From: Marinomonas shanghaiensis
Lineage (GTDB): Bacteria > Pseudomonadota > Gammaproteobacteria > Pseudomonadales > Marinomonadaceae
Assembly (NCBI RefSeq): GCF_003259175.1
Contig: NZ_QGOK01000018.1
Coordinates: forward strand, 1-64,000
Direction of reading: 5' to 3'
DNA: 64,000 nucleotides
The translations under genes and the position numbers were made by a program. Below the pieces are notes generated by a model that saw nothing but the letters and a program-made list of their open reading frames with translations, was not told the origin of the DNA and made no database searches. This document shows, in pieces, positions 6,134 to 14,803 of this stretch. How positions within the stretch are numbered: the stretch's first letter is position 1; every line of letters starts with the position of its first letter.

Positions 6134-7771
6134 CTACTCGCCGATGTGCCAGCCATTGGTTATCGGGTAACGACGATCTCGTCCAAAGCCACGGGCGGTG
6201 ATGCGAACGCCGGTTGGGGATTGGCGACGTTTATATTCGTTGACGTCGACAAGACGAAGCACACGGTAGACAGTTTCTCGGTCGAATTTCTGGGTCGCGA
6301 GTATGGCTTCGGCGCTTTGGTCTTCTTCGATGTACATGCGTAAGATTTCATCGAGGATGTCGTAGCTTGGCAAAGAATCTTCGTCTTTTTGGTCTGGCGC
6401 CAGTTCCGCAGAAGGTGGACGTGTGATGACACGTTCCGGAATAACGTAGCCTAAAGTATTGCGGTAGCGGCAAAGCTTGAAGACTAAGGTTTTGAAGACG
6501 TCTTTTAGGACGGAGTAACCACCCACCATATCGCCATAAAGCGTCGCATAACCAACAGCCATTTCGCTCTTGTTGCCTGTGGTTAGTACCATGTAGCCTT
6601 TTTTGTTGGAAATCGCCATTAGGGTGACGCCACGGGTACGGGCTTGTAGGTTTTCTTCTGTGGTGTCTTTGCCATAGCCTTCAAATTCTGGCGCGAGCAC
6701 GTCGGTAAAGGCGGATACCATGGCTTCAATGGGTAAGACGCTGTATTTCACGCCCAGCAAGTTGGCTTCTTCTTCGGCGTCGTGCAAGCTGATGGAAGAA
6801 GTGTATGTGTACGGCATCATCACCGCTTGAACGCGATCTGCGCCGATGGCATCTACCGCGACCGCCAAAGACAAGGCCGAGTCAATACCGCCACTCAAGC
6901 CCAGCACAATGCCTTTAAAACGATTCTTGGTGATGTAGTCACGTAAGCCAAGCACCATAGCTTGATACACGCTGGCTTCGACGCCTAATGCTGGCGCAAT
7001 GACTCCCGCCACCGGTTCCACCTTGTTGGGTTGGCTGTCGTCAACGATCATATCGATGCTGTACAAACCCGCTTCAAACCAAGGCGCTTGCATGATTTTC
7101 TCGCCTTTGGCGTTGACCACAAAAGAGCCACCTTCGTATACCAATTCATCCTGCGCGCCCATGTAGTTGACATAGACAATCGGCAAGGTGACTTCGGTGG
7201 CACGCTGGTGAAGCAGTGCTTCGCGCTCGCCCATTTTTTCGATGTGGTAAGGCGAGGCGTTTAGGTTAAGAATCAATTCTGCGCCTGCTGCTTTGGCTTG
7301 TGCGATAGGCTCTGGATGCCAAATGTCTTCGCAGATGCTTAAGCCAACTTTGACACCTTTAATATCAACCAGACCCGCCTCGCGGCCTTCACTGAAGTAA
7401 CGCTTGTCGTCAAACACAAGGAAGTTTGGCAACTCCTGCTTGGCGTATTCCACCAACAGCTGTCCTTGGTAAATCACCCCAGCACAGTTAAACAGTTCGC
7501 CATCAATACGTCGTGGATAGCCGACCACTACATGGATATCGCGGATCTCGGCCAGTAACTTAGCCAGTGCAGATTCAATACGGGTATCTAAGCTAGAACG
7601 TAACAGTAGATCTTCTGGCGGATAGCCAGTTAAGGTTAATTCAGGAAACACCACCACGTCCGCGTGTTCTTCATCACGGGCTTTACATGCCGCATCAATC
7701 ACGGATTGGGTGTTTTTTGTGATGTCGCCGACCAGCATATCCAGCTGGGCCATTGCAATTCGTAATGTCAT
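6134..7771 (-). CDS. nadE: glutamine-dependent NAD+ synthetase
   Basis: Predicted 545 aa. It amidates nicotinic acid adenine dinucleotide to NAD+ using ATP and glutamine-derived ammonia, the last step of NAD synthesis in the cytoplasm. The N-terminal half is a nitrilase-type glutaminase with the Glu44 (VFPELTLTGYPPE), Lys111 (YAKQELPN) and Cys147 (GLSICEDIWHP) triad. The C-terminal half is the synthetase, with the ATP-binding loop LGLSGGIDSALSL around residue 290 and TTGNKSEMAVGY later. Length is normal for this two-domain form. It is transcribed alone and ends at a good terminator. Confidence 0.97.
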   Translation of the reverse strand: MTLRIAMAQLDMLVGDITKNTQSVIDAACKARDEEHADVVVFPELTLTGYPPEDLLLRSSLDTRIESALAKLLAEIRDIHVVVGYPRRIDGELFNCAGVIYQGQLLVEYAKQELPNFLVFDDKRYFSEGREAGLVDIKGVKVGLSICEDIWHPEPIAQAKAAGAELILNLNASPYHIEKMGEREALLHQRATEVTLPIVYVNYMGAQDELVYEGGSFVVNAKGEKIMQAPWFEAGLYSIDMIVDDSQPNKVEPVAGVIAPALGVEASVYQAMVLGLRDYITKNRFKGIVLGLSGGIDSALSLAVAVDAIGADRVQAVMMPYTYTSSISLHDAEEEANLLGVKYSVLPIEAMVSAFTDVLAPEFEGYGKDTTEENLQARTRGVTLMAISNKKGYMVLTTGNKSEMAVGYATLYGDMVGGYSVLKDVFKTLVFKLCRYRNTLGYVIPERVITRPPSAELAPDQKDEDSLPSYDILDEILRMYIEEDQSAEAILATQKFDRETVYRVLRLVDVNEYKRRQSPTGVRITARGFGRDRRYPITNGWHIGE

Positions 7772-7844
7772 ACAGTTGCTATCTCGTGAACTCTGTTAGA
7801 ATATGCCCGTTATTGTCTGGAATTACCCAAGCTAGGTAAAGTAT

Positions 7845-8105
7845 ATGATCGTACGTTTGATCGTTTTTGTTGCTATTTTCTTTATTGGTTGGTGGTTGTA
7901 TCGCCAATTTGTCGCTTTTAAACGCAGTCAGTCGCCAGAAGAAGTGAAAAAGAAGGCGTCTGGCAAAAAAGAGGAAGCACAAGAAAGCATGGTTCGCTGT
8001 ACCGAATGCAAAACCTTCACGCCGCGCTCCCATGCGATTCATGACCAAGAAGCCCGTCCATTTTGCAGCGCGGAACATTTAAAAATCTTCAACCAGAAGC
8101 ACTGA
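7845..8105 (+). CDS. PP0621-type small membrane-anchored zinc-ribbon-like protein
   Basis: Predicted 86 aa: one N-terminal membrane segment (IVRLIVFVAIFFIGWWLY), a charged linker, then a C-terminal MVRCTECKTFTPRSHA ... FCSAEHLK with CxxC and a further Cys, probably a small metal-binding knuckle. This is the layout of the PP0621-family proteins found in many pseudomonads; their function is not established. Divergent from nadE; its last 17 bp overlap the end of the convergent prepilin gene. Confidence 0.8.
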   Translation: MIVRLIVFVAIFFIGWWLYRQFVAFKRSQSPEEVKKKASGKKEEAQESMVRCTECKTFTPRSHAIHDQEARPFCSAEHLKIFNQKH

Positions 8106-8541
8106 CCCAGCCGCTGGCAAGCAAGCGACTTTCTTGCCACCACCAGCAACGGTATTGTTGCTGGTTTTGTGTGGCACAAAGTCGATAGGATAAATGTGTG
8201 TTTTCCGATTCGTCAGGCACGGAGACATAACGTTCCCAACGGTAATACACCCATTGGTCATTACTTTGCCAAATACGCTCTAAGGCCGAGTCTTGTAAAT
8301 CACAAAACCCCACGCAGGCACTCGCCTTCGCGCTAGAAAAATCGGCATCCACCACCCACGCTTGATAAAAATCCGTCCAGATTTGTTGCTCCTCTGTCAC
8401 ATCATTCAGCTGACCGCGCCACTTAAAACCCGCTTCTAGTCCTTGCTGATAATGCATGGATACACTGGACAAGGCGAATAACAAAGCAATGATTGGCAAG
8501 GACACCCAACCTCGTTGACCGCTGAGATCGATATGGGTCAT
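8089..8541 (-). CDS. minor prepilin-like protein lacking Glu5 (DUF2509/YgdB-like position)
   Basis: Predicted 150 aa. Start at 8541 chosen because the upstream in-frame extension lies in the previous gene, and AAGGA precedes this ATG. The N-terminus is QRG followed by WVSLPIIALLFALSS, a type III signal in which the usual Glu at mature position 5 is replaced by Pro. Prepilins without Glu5 usually sit at the pilus tip (GspK/PilX type). Last gene of a four-gene prepilin operon resembling ppdA-ppdB-ygdB-ppdC; it follows the PilW-like gene with a 5-bp gap. The mature part has several Cys and Trp residues. The exact subfamily is inferred from position and the N-terminus. Confidence 0.72.
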   Translation of the reverse strand: MTHIDLSGQRGWVSLPIIALLFALSSVSMHYQQGLEAGFKWRGQLNDVTEEQQIWTDFYQAWVVDADFSSAKASACVGFCDLQDSALERIWQSNDQWVYYRWERYVSVPDESENTHLSYRLCATQNQQQYRCWWWQESRLLASGWVSASG

Positions 8542-8546
8542 CTTGA

Positions 8547-9449
8547 CTACATTCCTTTCAAAACAATGATGTGATTCCCTACCCCCTGGCAAGGAGAAAA
8601 ATAACGCCACGTTTCTCCGCGCATAGAGCGATAATCTTGGGCAAAAGGCGTCTCCCGTTCTGACTTACAGTCATGAAGTCGATATTGGTACTCCACCCAA
8701 AGGCCGCGAACGTTTGCGAGGGAAAATTGCCCATAACCCGTGTCCAAGACATCAACTTTTCCATCTAGGTTGCCATCTAATAGTGGAAACACAGACAAAC
8801 GCTCAATGCCACTCCATAACTCCAATGAATTGCCACTTTCTTTGGGTGTACGCCAAAAAGCATTTTGTCCGCCCTTACCTTCGGAAATATACCAATAAAA
8901 CTCATCTTGGCTTTCCACCACGCCAGATTGCCCAATGGCCTGCTCAGCGAATTCGCCGCCCTCCAGCTCAATACGGCTTTTGTGCGCAGAAACATTGAGT
9001 ATTTGGCCTTGGTACTGAGAGTCACAAGAGGAAAATCGTACATGGTCGCCGGCTTTCCAGTGACAAGATAAAGAGGTTTCTAAAGGATTGCTGTGCACGG
9101 TCACCGTGCCACGACACAGACCATAATCCACCGCTCTTAACCAATCTGATTCTTTATCAATCGTTCTTGTTGCTAAACGAAGTGGTGGCGACATACCCGA
9201 TTCAATGGTCAAGAACAACGACTCGTCCACCAGACAGCTTGTCGGAACCAGACGCGACCACTGTGCTTGAAAATGCGCCTCAATCGCCGCTTTAATGACC
9301 TGCTGGTCTTGATAGGTTTGAACCAATAAATGACGCTCCTGCAAGCGGACCAAAGCGACGACCAAAAAAGGCAAAAACAAAGCAACCAAGGTACAGACGA
9401 GCAATAATTCAATTAATAAACTGCCGCGTAGATGACGCCGTTTAATCAT
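8547..9449 (-). CDS. PilW/PulJ-like minor prepilin (PpdB-like)
   Basis: Predicted 300 aa. The prepilin leader ends RG before SLLIELLLVCTLVALF, with Glu at mature position 5, so the prepilin peptidase should process it. Length and the cysteine-containing C-terminal domain fit PilW/PpdB-type minor pilins, which prime assembly of type IV pili or a type II secretion pseudopilus. The ATG at 9449 overlaps the end of the previous gene by 8 bp, showing tight translational coupling. A stretch LDGNLDGKVDVLDTGYGQ resembles a calcium-binding DxDxDG-like loop found in some PilW proteins. Confidence 0.8.
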   Translation of the reverse strand: MIKRRHLRGSLLIELLLVCTLVALFLPFLVVALVRLQERHLLVQTYQDQQVIKAAIEAHFQAQWSRLVPTSCLVDESLFLTIESGMSPPLRLATRTIDKESDWLRAVDYGLCRGTVTVHSNPLETSLSCHWKAGDHVRFSSCDSQYQGQILNVSAHKSRIELEGGEFAEQAIGQSGVVESQDEFYWYISEGKGGQNAFWRTPKESGNSLELWSGIERLSVFPLLDGNLDGKVDVLDTGYGQFSLANVRGLWVEYQYRLHDCKSERETPFAQDYRSMRGETWRYFSPCQGVGNHIIVLKGM

Positions 9450-9807
9450 TATTCTGCTCCTCAAGCGGCGCACTAGCGCTTGACGATGGTAACGTCTGAA
9501 ACCACTGTGCCAATTGATCTCCGGTGCATTTTTGACAATCAGGATAGCCTTGTTTTATAGACTCTTGCGGATGATTCAACCACGCTGCCGAACCGACCAG
9601 CTGGGTCATCGCGGCGCGTTTTTTCTCGTAATCGCCTTGTTGGCGATCTTGTTCAGTTTGCTGAAATAAATGCCACTGTGTCTCTGTCTGGCGCTGCACA
9701 ACATGCAACACCACGGCAAACAAGCTCAAGCACAAAATAACCTCTAACAGGATCCAACCACGTTGTCGTGGCGCGGCTAAGCGATGGTGAATAGACGATT
9801 TTTTCAT
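9442..9807 (-). CDS. minor prepilin, PilV/PpdC-like
   Basis: Predicted 121 aa. A basic leader ends QRG before WILLEVILCLSLFAVVL, with Glu at mature position 5. The short size and its place between the GspH-like and PilW-like genes fit a PilV/GspI-like minor pilin. ATG at 9807 overlaps the previous stop (ATGA). Two cysteines in a CQKC arrangement lie near the C-terminus. Subfamily assigned by position more than by sequence. Confidence 0.72.
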   Translation of the reverse strand: MKKSSIHHRLAAPRQRGWILLEVILCLSLFAVVLHVVQRQTETQWHLFQQTEQDRQQGDYEKKRAAMTQLVGSAAWLNHPQESIKQGYPDCQKCTGDQLAQWFQTLPSSSASAPLEEQNND

Positions 9808-10316
9808 CCGCACACCCCATCATTAACACTTTGCGGATCTGTAAAGTAAAAACGCCCACTTTGGTTCAATACTATGTCGGCTTGCCATGCTCCCAAGCAA
9901 AATTCAAACGTCCCATTTTGATAGCTCGATAAACCATTGGATTGAAATTCGATTTGTTGCTTTTTGACCGGAAACCCCCGCCAAGAAACCTCTAATGAGC
10001 GATCAAAATGAATTTGCCGATAGGTTTTTTGCCCTCCGCTTGCCAATACCATTTGATAAAGCTTAAAGCCATCAGACCAGTGTCCGTCGCAGTCGACGCC
10101 ACCGCACACATAACTGGTACGCCCACTCATCACAGCCAGTTGACGTGCTTGTGTCAGCGCCTGCGCTAAGCGCTTCATTTCATTTTTCAGGGTGTTTTTA
10201 TCGTGGGAGTTTTGACTAACGCTAAGAAACTGCGCTGAACCGGCATGGGCTAAAATGCTGAGTATGGCGAGCACACACAGCAATTCTAATAATGAAAAAC
10301 CACGTTGATGATGCAT
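9804..10316 (-). CDS. GspH/FimT-like minor prepilin (PpdA-like), first gene of the operon
   Basis: Predicted 170 aa. QRG then FSLLELLCVLAILSILA is a textbook type III signal with Glu5. The C-terminal part, with two cysteines and a final FTDPQSVNDGVCG, fits GspH/FimT proteins. A strong ribosome site (AAGGAGG, 5 nt before ATG) marks the operon start. With the three downstream genes it forms a minor-pilin initiation set for type IV pili or a related filament. No assembly ATPase or major pilin gene lies in this window, so these must be elsewhere. Confidence 0.82.
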   Translation of the reverse strand: MHHQRGFSLLELLCVLAILSILAHAGSAQFLSVSQNSHDKNTLKNEMKRLAQALTQARQLAVMSGRTSYVCGGVDCDGHWSDGFKLYQMVLASGGQKTYRQIHFDRSLEVSWRGFPVKKQQIEFQSNGLSSYQNGTFEFCLGAWQADIVLNQSGRFYFTDPQSVNDGVCG

Positions 10317-10392
10317 AAAAACCTCCTTGTTTTGCTCAATCAGTGACTAGACCTCCTGTCTAGCACCTTGTTGTCCTCGAATAGTCCTAAGA

Positions 10393-11259
10393 CTAAACTG
10401 TCTTGAACCATTTGTTAATATGATTTGCAATTTGTCTTGGTTTTTGAAAAGGCAAAGAATGATCGCACGCGCTCAGGGTCTTATGATGCCACGCTGAATT
10501 TCGCTCACTTAATAAATCGTAATGCTGACGCAGAGCCTCATGACTTAATTCGCCTGAAAACAAAAATACATGTTCTGAGGCGTCTATCATCGCCTGACGC
10601 AAAGACGGTTCCTTTGCCATTAATGCCACATGATCCGTCACGGCATCCAGCGCATAAGCAAAGCCAAACGGCCGATGAGCAAGACGAGATTGCGTGGTAG
10701 CTTCTGCCACAGGATGCTTACGTCGATTCGGCGAAACGCCATCCATAAAACTCGCCACCCCAAGTTCGACATCGCCCGTATCACGAATCAGCTTCGAGGC
10801 ATGGCGATATTTTTGACGAACATCCATCAAGGTTGATAAATCTTCACGGTCCAACGACGCGGGTTCCAACAACGCCATTTTTATTTTCTTTTTGCCTTGC
10901 AAGCTACGCTGATAATTGAGATTTAACGCCACCAAACCGCCCAAGGAATACGCCACCACATCAAAATCGTCCCATTGCACATGAGCCAATAAAGCCTCAA
11001 CGTCGTCAGTTAACTCAGCAATCGACACTGCCGCCTCTTCACCATGATGATGAAAAGAGTCTCCCATGCCTTTTAAATCCGGCACCAACATCCAACGCCA
11101 CTGAGTAAAATACGGCAACATGGGAGAATACGTAATCTCACCCGCCACCCCCGCACCGTGTAATAGCAAGCAAACACGATCACTTTCGGACTGTGGATTT
11201 TCGTAAAGACGGTACGCTATACGCGCATTGGGTAAAGAAAGAAAAAAAATGTCAGACAC
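10393..11259 (-). CDS. alpha/beta-fold hydrolase
   Basis: Predicted 288 aa. Oxyanion region LLLHGAGVAGE near residue 32, nucleophile elbow AYSLGG (Ser about residue 105), and a C-terminal CDHSLPF with the probable catalytic His. A soluble serine hydrolase; the substrate is unknown. Monocistronic, convergent neither with the prepilin operon (same strand, about 75 bp upstream of it) nor with pabB (divergent). Confidence 0.82.
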   Translation of the reverse strand: MSDIFFLSLPNARIAYRLYENPQSESDRVCLLLHGAGVAGEITYSPMLPYFTQWRWMLVPDLKGMGDSFHHHGEEAAVSIAELTDDVEALLAHVQWDDFDVVAYSLGGLVALNLNYQRSLQGKKKIKMALLEPASLDREDLSTLMDVRQKYRHASKLIRDTGDVELGVASFMDGVSPNRRKHPVAEATTQSRLAHRPFGFAYALDAVTDHVALMAKEPSLRQAMIDASEHVFLFSGELSHEALRQHYDLLSERNSAWHHKTLSACDHSLPFQKPRQIANHINKWFKTV

Positions 11260-11410
11260 TTGTAATTAACCTGTGAGGACCCTTATTAAAAGCATACAAT
11301 GTTTGCTCGTGGTGACAGCCACCAAACCAAGGTGCGTTTATCTTTTCCCTCTATTGGGTATAAACATGGCTTGGTGAGCGCAGACTTCATATTACTAGGT
11401 ATTAAAATAA

Positions 11411-12835
11411 ATGTCAGAAATCAAACACGTAAATCTCCCTTATCAGGCGTCATTACTGTCTTTCTTTTCTGCTGTACGAGACTTACCTTACCCTGCGTTA
11501 CTCGACAGTAATCACCAACACTTTCCAGATACCAATTTTGATATTTTAGTCGCCAACCCACTGGCTCGCATTCACCCTGCTGACCATGGACAACCCATTA
11601 GTTGGTATACCAAACCGCTTTATCAACTGGATACAACGCTTAATCCAATGACGCTGATGAATGCATTAATGCATCTTATTTGCCAAGAACCTTGGGCGAA
11701 ATCTGCCCCAAAAAACCTACCATTCGTTGGCGGTTTATTAGGCTATTATGGCTACGAAAGCGGCCATTTTGTTGAGCAATTACCCGATACAGTAGAGCAT
11801 GACATTCAGTTGGACACGTTGAATGTTGGACTCTATGGCTGGGCCGTGATTACTTGTCATCAGAAAAAAACCACTCAATTGATTAGTTCGCCTTGGTGTT
11901 CTCACGAAGAAGTGGCTGATTTGATTAATCGCTTCACCAGCGCTTGTGATGATGTACTGGTAAAACATGACTTAAACGAAGCAAGACCTTTCCGCCTAGA
12001 AACGCCTTTTACGTCAAACATGACAGAAGCGGAATACGCGCAAAAGTTTTCAAAAGTGCAAGACTATATTCGGTCTGGGGATTGCTATCAGGTCAACTTA
12101 GCTCAGCGTTTTTCCACCCGTTATCAAGGCGATACCTTCACTGCCTATCACAGACTAAGAGACGCTTGCCCCACTCCGTTTTCAGCTTATATGGAGTTTT
12201 CTTCAGGGCAAAGTATATTAAGCCATTCACCAGAACGCTTTCTCTTATGTGATCAAGGTCGAGTGGAATCCAAACCCATAAAAGGCACAGTAGCGCGAGG
12301 CAACACACCGGAAGAAGACAAAGCCAATGCCGACTGGTTGCTGGCCTCCGAAAAAGACCGCGCGGAAAACCTCATGATTGTCGATCTGCTGCGCAATGAT
12401 CTAGGACGCACTTGTTTGACCGGCAGCATCAAGGTGCCTAAGCTGTTTGCCTTAGAGACCTATGCCAACGTCCATCATTTGGTTTCCACCGTAGAGGGCC
12501 GAATTGATCGAGCCGATCAAGCCATTCAAGTGTTCCACCAAAGTTTCCCCGGTGGTTCCATTACAGGTGCGCCCAAAATTCGCGCCATGGAAATTATCGA
12601 CGAATTAGAGCCTCATGAACGTTCAGCCTATTGCGGCTCTATTGTTTATTTCAGTGCAAACGGTCAGATGGATTCCAGCATCACGATTCGCACACTGGTT
12701 GCAGACCACGGCAACTTACATTGCTGGGCTGGCGGCGGTTTAGTGGCAGATTCAAAATGCCAGCAAGAATACCAAGAAACCTTTACCAAAGTGGGCAAAC
12801 TGACCCATACTCTAGAACAAGACTTTTTGAAATAG
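11411..12835 (+). CDS. pabB: aminodeoxychorismate synthase component I
   Basis: Predicted 474 aa. It converts chorismate to 4-amino-4-deoxychorismate for folate synthesis, using ammonia from the PabA partner. The C-terminal chorismate-binding domain is complete: KPIKGTVARG (the Lys typical of PabB rather than Ala in TrpE), EKDRAENLMIVDLLRNDLGR, and GGSITGAPKIRAMEIIDELE. The length is that of stand-alone PabB. The Nudix gene starts 8 bp after its stop, so the two are probably cotranscribed, an arrangement also seen in other gammaproteobacteria. Confidence 0.95.
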   Translation: MSEIKHVNLPYQASLLSFFSAVRDLPYPALLDSNHQHFPDTNFDILVANPLARIHPADHGQPISWYTKPLYQLDTTLNPMTLMNALMHLICQEPWAKSAPKNLPFVGGLLGYYGYESGHFVEQLPDTVEHDIQLDTLNVGLYGWAVITCHQKKTTQLISSPWCSHEEVADLINRFTSACDDVLVKHDLNEARPFRLETPFTSNMTEAEYAQKFSKVQDYIRSGDCYQVNLAQRFSTRYQGDTFTAYHRLRDACPTPFSAYMEFSSGQSILSHSPERFLLCDQGRVESKPIKGTVARGNTPEEDKANADWLLASEKDRAENLMIVDLLRNDLGRTCLTGSIKVPKLFALETYANVHHLVSTVEGRIDRADQAIQVFHQSFPGGSITGAPKIRAMEIIDELEPHERSAYCGSIVYFSANGQMDSSITIRTLVADHGNLHCWAGGGLVADSKCQQEYQETFTKVGKLTHTLEQDFLK

Positions 12836-12843
12836 GCCGTATC

Positions 12844-13494
12844 ATGTCTGACATAGAGCAGTTTTTAAATGCTCCTCCGATTGAGCTAAGCTTGGATGAT
12901 ATTCGTGCAGCATTAGACAATGAACCCTATGCGCAACAAATCCATAACCCAGATGAGGAAATGTTTCCCAGTGGCTATGACTTGAATTACCGATCCGCTG
13001 CGGTGCTTATTCCTATCTGGAAAGAGCCAGAAAGTGGCGAATTGTTCGTTCTATTGACACAGCGCGCATTGCACATGCGCAATCATCCAGGACAAATTGC
13101 GTTTCCGGGCGGAAAACACGACCCAAACGACGCCAGTATCCAATACACCGCACTGCGCGAGACACTGGAAGAAGTTGGGCTTTCACCAGATTGCTTCGAT
13201 CTCTTGGGCGAACTGGGGGAATATTGCACCATTTCAGGTTATTGCATTAAACCTATCGTGGCTGAAATGACGCGCCGAAGCGAGCTGAGCCTCTGCGAAG
13301 AAGAAGTAAAGTCGGTTCATTGGGTGCCATTGCGCTACCTTTTAACACCACAAAATTATCGCTTTAAAAAGAAAGCGCTCGACACCATTTCGCGGGGCTA
13401 CTTCGAAATTGACTACGAAGACATTCGTATTTGGGGCGTTACGGCTGGTATTTTGTATGGCCTTTACCAAACCTTAGCTAGGCACATACGCTAA
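12844..13494 (+). CDS. CoA pyrophosphatase-type Nudix hydrolase
   Basis: Predicted 216 aa. The UPF0035/CoA-diphosphatase signature LLTQRALHMRNHPGQIAFPGG is followed by a Nudix box ending RETLEEVGL. It probably cleaves CoA and its derivatives to phosphopantetheine compounds and 3',5'-ADP. The first acidic position of the Nudix box is Asp, as in relatives such as YeaB. Start ATG at 12844 lies 9 nt after the pabB stop. Confidence 0.88.
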   Translation: MSDIEQFLNAPPIELSLDDIRAALDNEPYAQQIHNPDEEMFPSGYDLNYRSAAVLIPIWKEPESGELFVLLTQRALHMRNHPGQIAFPGGKHDPNDASIQYTALRETLEEVGLSPDCFDLLGELGEYCTISGYCIKPIVAEMTRRSELSLCEEEVKSVHWVPLRYLLTPQNYRFKKKALDTISRGYFEIDYEDIRIWGVTAGILYGLYQTLARHIR

Positions 13495-13605
13495 ACGTTT
13501 TGTGCCTTGGTTGAGCGGTTTTCTTTCGTATTATAAGGTTAGTGTTCTTTCGTCTTTTCTTTCGGCGCCGCAAATTGTTATGGTACAGCTAACGTAACTT
13601 AGAAC

Positions 13606-14355
13606 ATGGTAGACCTTCCTATGTCAGCATTTGATTTAGCGTCTTTTATTGCCAATAACAAAGAAGACGAAGCACAAAAAATCATTCACAACGCGATGAA
13701 AGCATTCGACAACATCGCCATTTCTTTTAGCGGTGCAGAAGACGTTATACTCATCGACATGGCCGTCAAAGCCAAAAAAGACATTAAGGTGTTTTCCTTG
13801 GATACGGGCCGTCTGCACGCTGAAACCTATCGTTTTATCGAGCAGGTCCGTAAACACTACAAAATCAACATAGACATTCTCTCTCCAGACCGTGAGGCTC
13901 TGGAAACCTTCACGCGCGAAAAAGGTCTCTTTAGCTTTTTTGACGATGGTCACAAAGAATGCTGCGGCATTCGCAAAGTGCAGCCACTTAAACGCAAGCT
14001 GGCCACGCTGGATGCTTGGATCACCGGACAACGCAAAGACCAAAGTCCAGGCACGCGTAACGTTTTGGCGTTTGCGGAAAAAGACAGTGCATTTAGCACA
14101 GAGGAAAAAGATCTATTTAAATTCAACCCATTGGCAAATTGGTCTTCAGAAGACGTTTGGAACTACATCAAAATGTTTGACGTGCCTTACAATGAATTGC
14201 ATTTGAAAGGATTTACCAGCATAGGTTGCGAGCCTTGCACACGTCCTATTTTACCCAATCAGCACGAACGTGAAGGTCGCTGGTGGTGGGAAGAATCGGA
14301 GCATAAAGAATGTGGTTTACACATCGGCAACCTCATCCCGACAGCGCAACAATAA
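13606..14355 (+). CDS. cysH: adenylylsulfate/phosphoadenylylsulfate reductase
   Basis: Predicted 249 aa (244 if the ATG at 13621 is used; neither has a clear ribosome site). It reduces APS or PAPS to sulfite with thioredoxin. The SFSGAEDV loop binds the nucleotide. The four cysteines of the iron-sulfur type are present: CC at 119-120 ([11 protein letters not shown]) and CxxC at 208-211 (IGCEPC), plus the catalytic C-terminal ECGLH (Cys236). These cysteines point to the 4Fe-4S, APS-preferring form rather than the enteric PAPS form. It ends in a strong terminator. Confidence 0.93.
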   Translation: MVDLPMSAFDLASFIANNKEDEAQKIIHNAMKAFDNIAISFSGAEDVILIDMAVKAKKDIKVFSLDTGRLHAETYRFIEQVRKHYKINIDILSPDREALETFTREKGLFSFFDDGHKECCGIRKVQPLKRKLATLDAWITGQRKDQSPGTRNVLAFAEKDSAFSTEEKDLFKFNPLANWSSEDVWNYIKMFDVPYNELHLKGFTSIGCEPCTRPILPNQHEREGRWWWEESEHKECGLHIGNLIPTAQQ

Positions 14356-14373
14356 GAACTCTACTCGCGACTA

Positions 14374-14400
14374 AGTGCCTGTGACAATCAGGCACTTTTT
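14374..14400 (+). terminator. rho-independent terminator of cysH
   Basis: An 8-bp stem (AGTGCCTG / CAGGCACT) with a 7-nt loop and a T run. The hairpin also carries the last codons and stop of the convergent short LysR-type gene. Confidence 0.85.
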
Positions 14401-14693
14401 GTTGCGGTGACGACATCCTGTAATCGACTGTCGAGATGATGCTTCCAAGACGCCATAAAATGATCGTAACACGCTTCCAATTCATGTATGTGCTGCAACA
14501 ACACCTCTCCAGCAGGCGTCATATTCGTTGTTCGACCATGCCTAATCAGCAAAGCTTCGCCCATTTCACGTTCTAGTTTTTGAATGTGCTGGCTGACCGC
14601 TGGCTGAGTCAAACCCAACTGCTTAGCGGTTTTCGTAAAACTCCCCGTTTCAACCAACGCCTTAAAAGTGATGAGATGTTGTGTATTCAGCAT
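14388..14693 (-). pseudogene. truncated LysR-type regulator (DNA-binding domain only)
   Basis: Predicted 101 aa, against about 300 for a normal LysR protein. The N-terminal winged helix-turn-helix is intact (FTKTAKQLGLTQPAVSQHIQ), followed by about 25 residues of linker. The effector-binding domain is missing. The frame runs into the cysH terminator, which supplies its last codons. It may be a remnant, or a stand-alone DNA-binding protein that competes at LysR sites. Given the intact HTH I cannot exclude function. Divergent from the dGTPase gene. Confidence 0.65.
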
Positions 14694-14803
14694 AAAGATT
14701 CCTTATAGTTACGCCCATTATGCCCAATGCCAATGTTATGAACATTGACCTATATCGTGTTTTCGTGAAAGACTGAGAATTATTGACCCTATGGATTCAC
14801 AAC

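Noticed and set aside
5950-6343. Plus-strand ORFs of 83 and 114 aa before and inside nadE
   Set aside because: They are antisense to nadE or read through its terminator hairpin and have no recognisable protein character. I also checked here for an integrase remnant and saw none.
8079-8261. 60-aa minus-strand ORF
   Set aside because: It is an out-of-frame shadow of the prepilin gene at 8089-8541.
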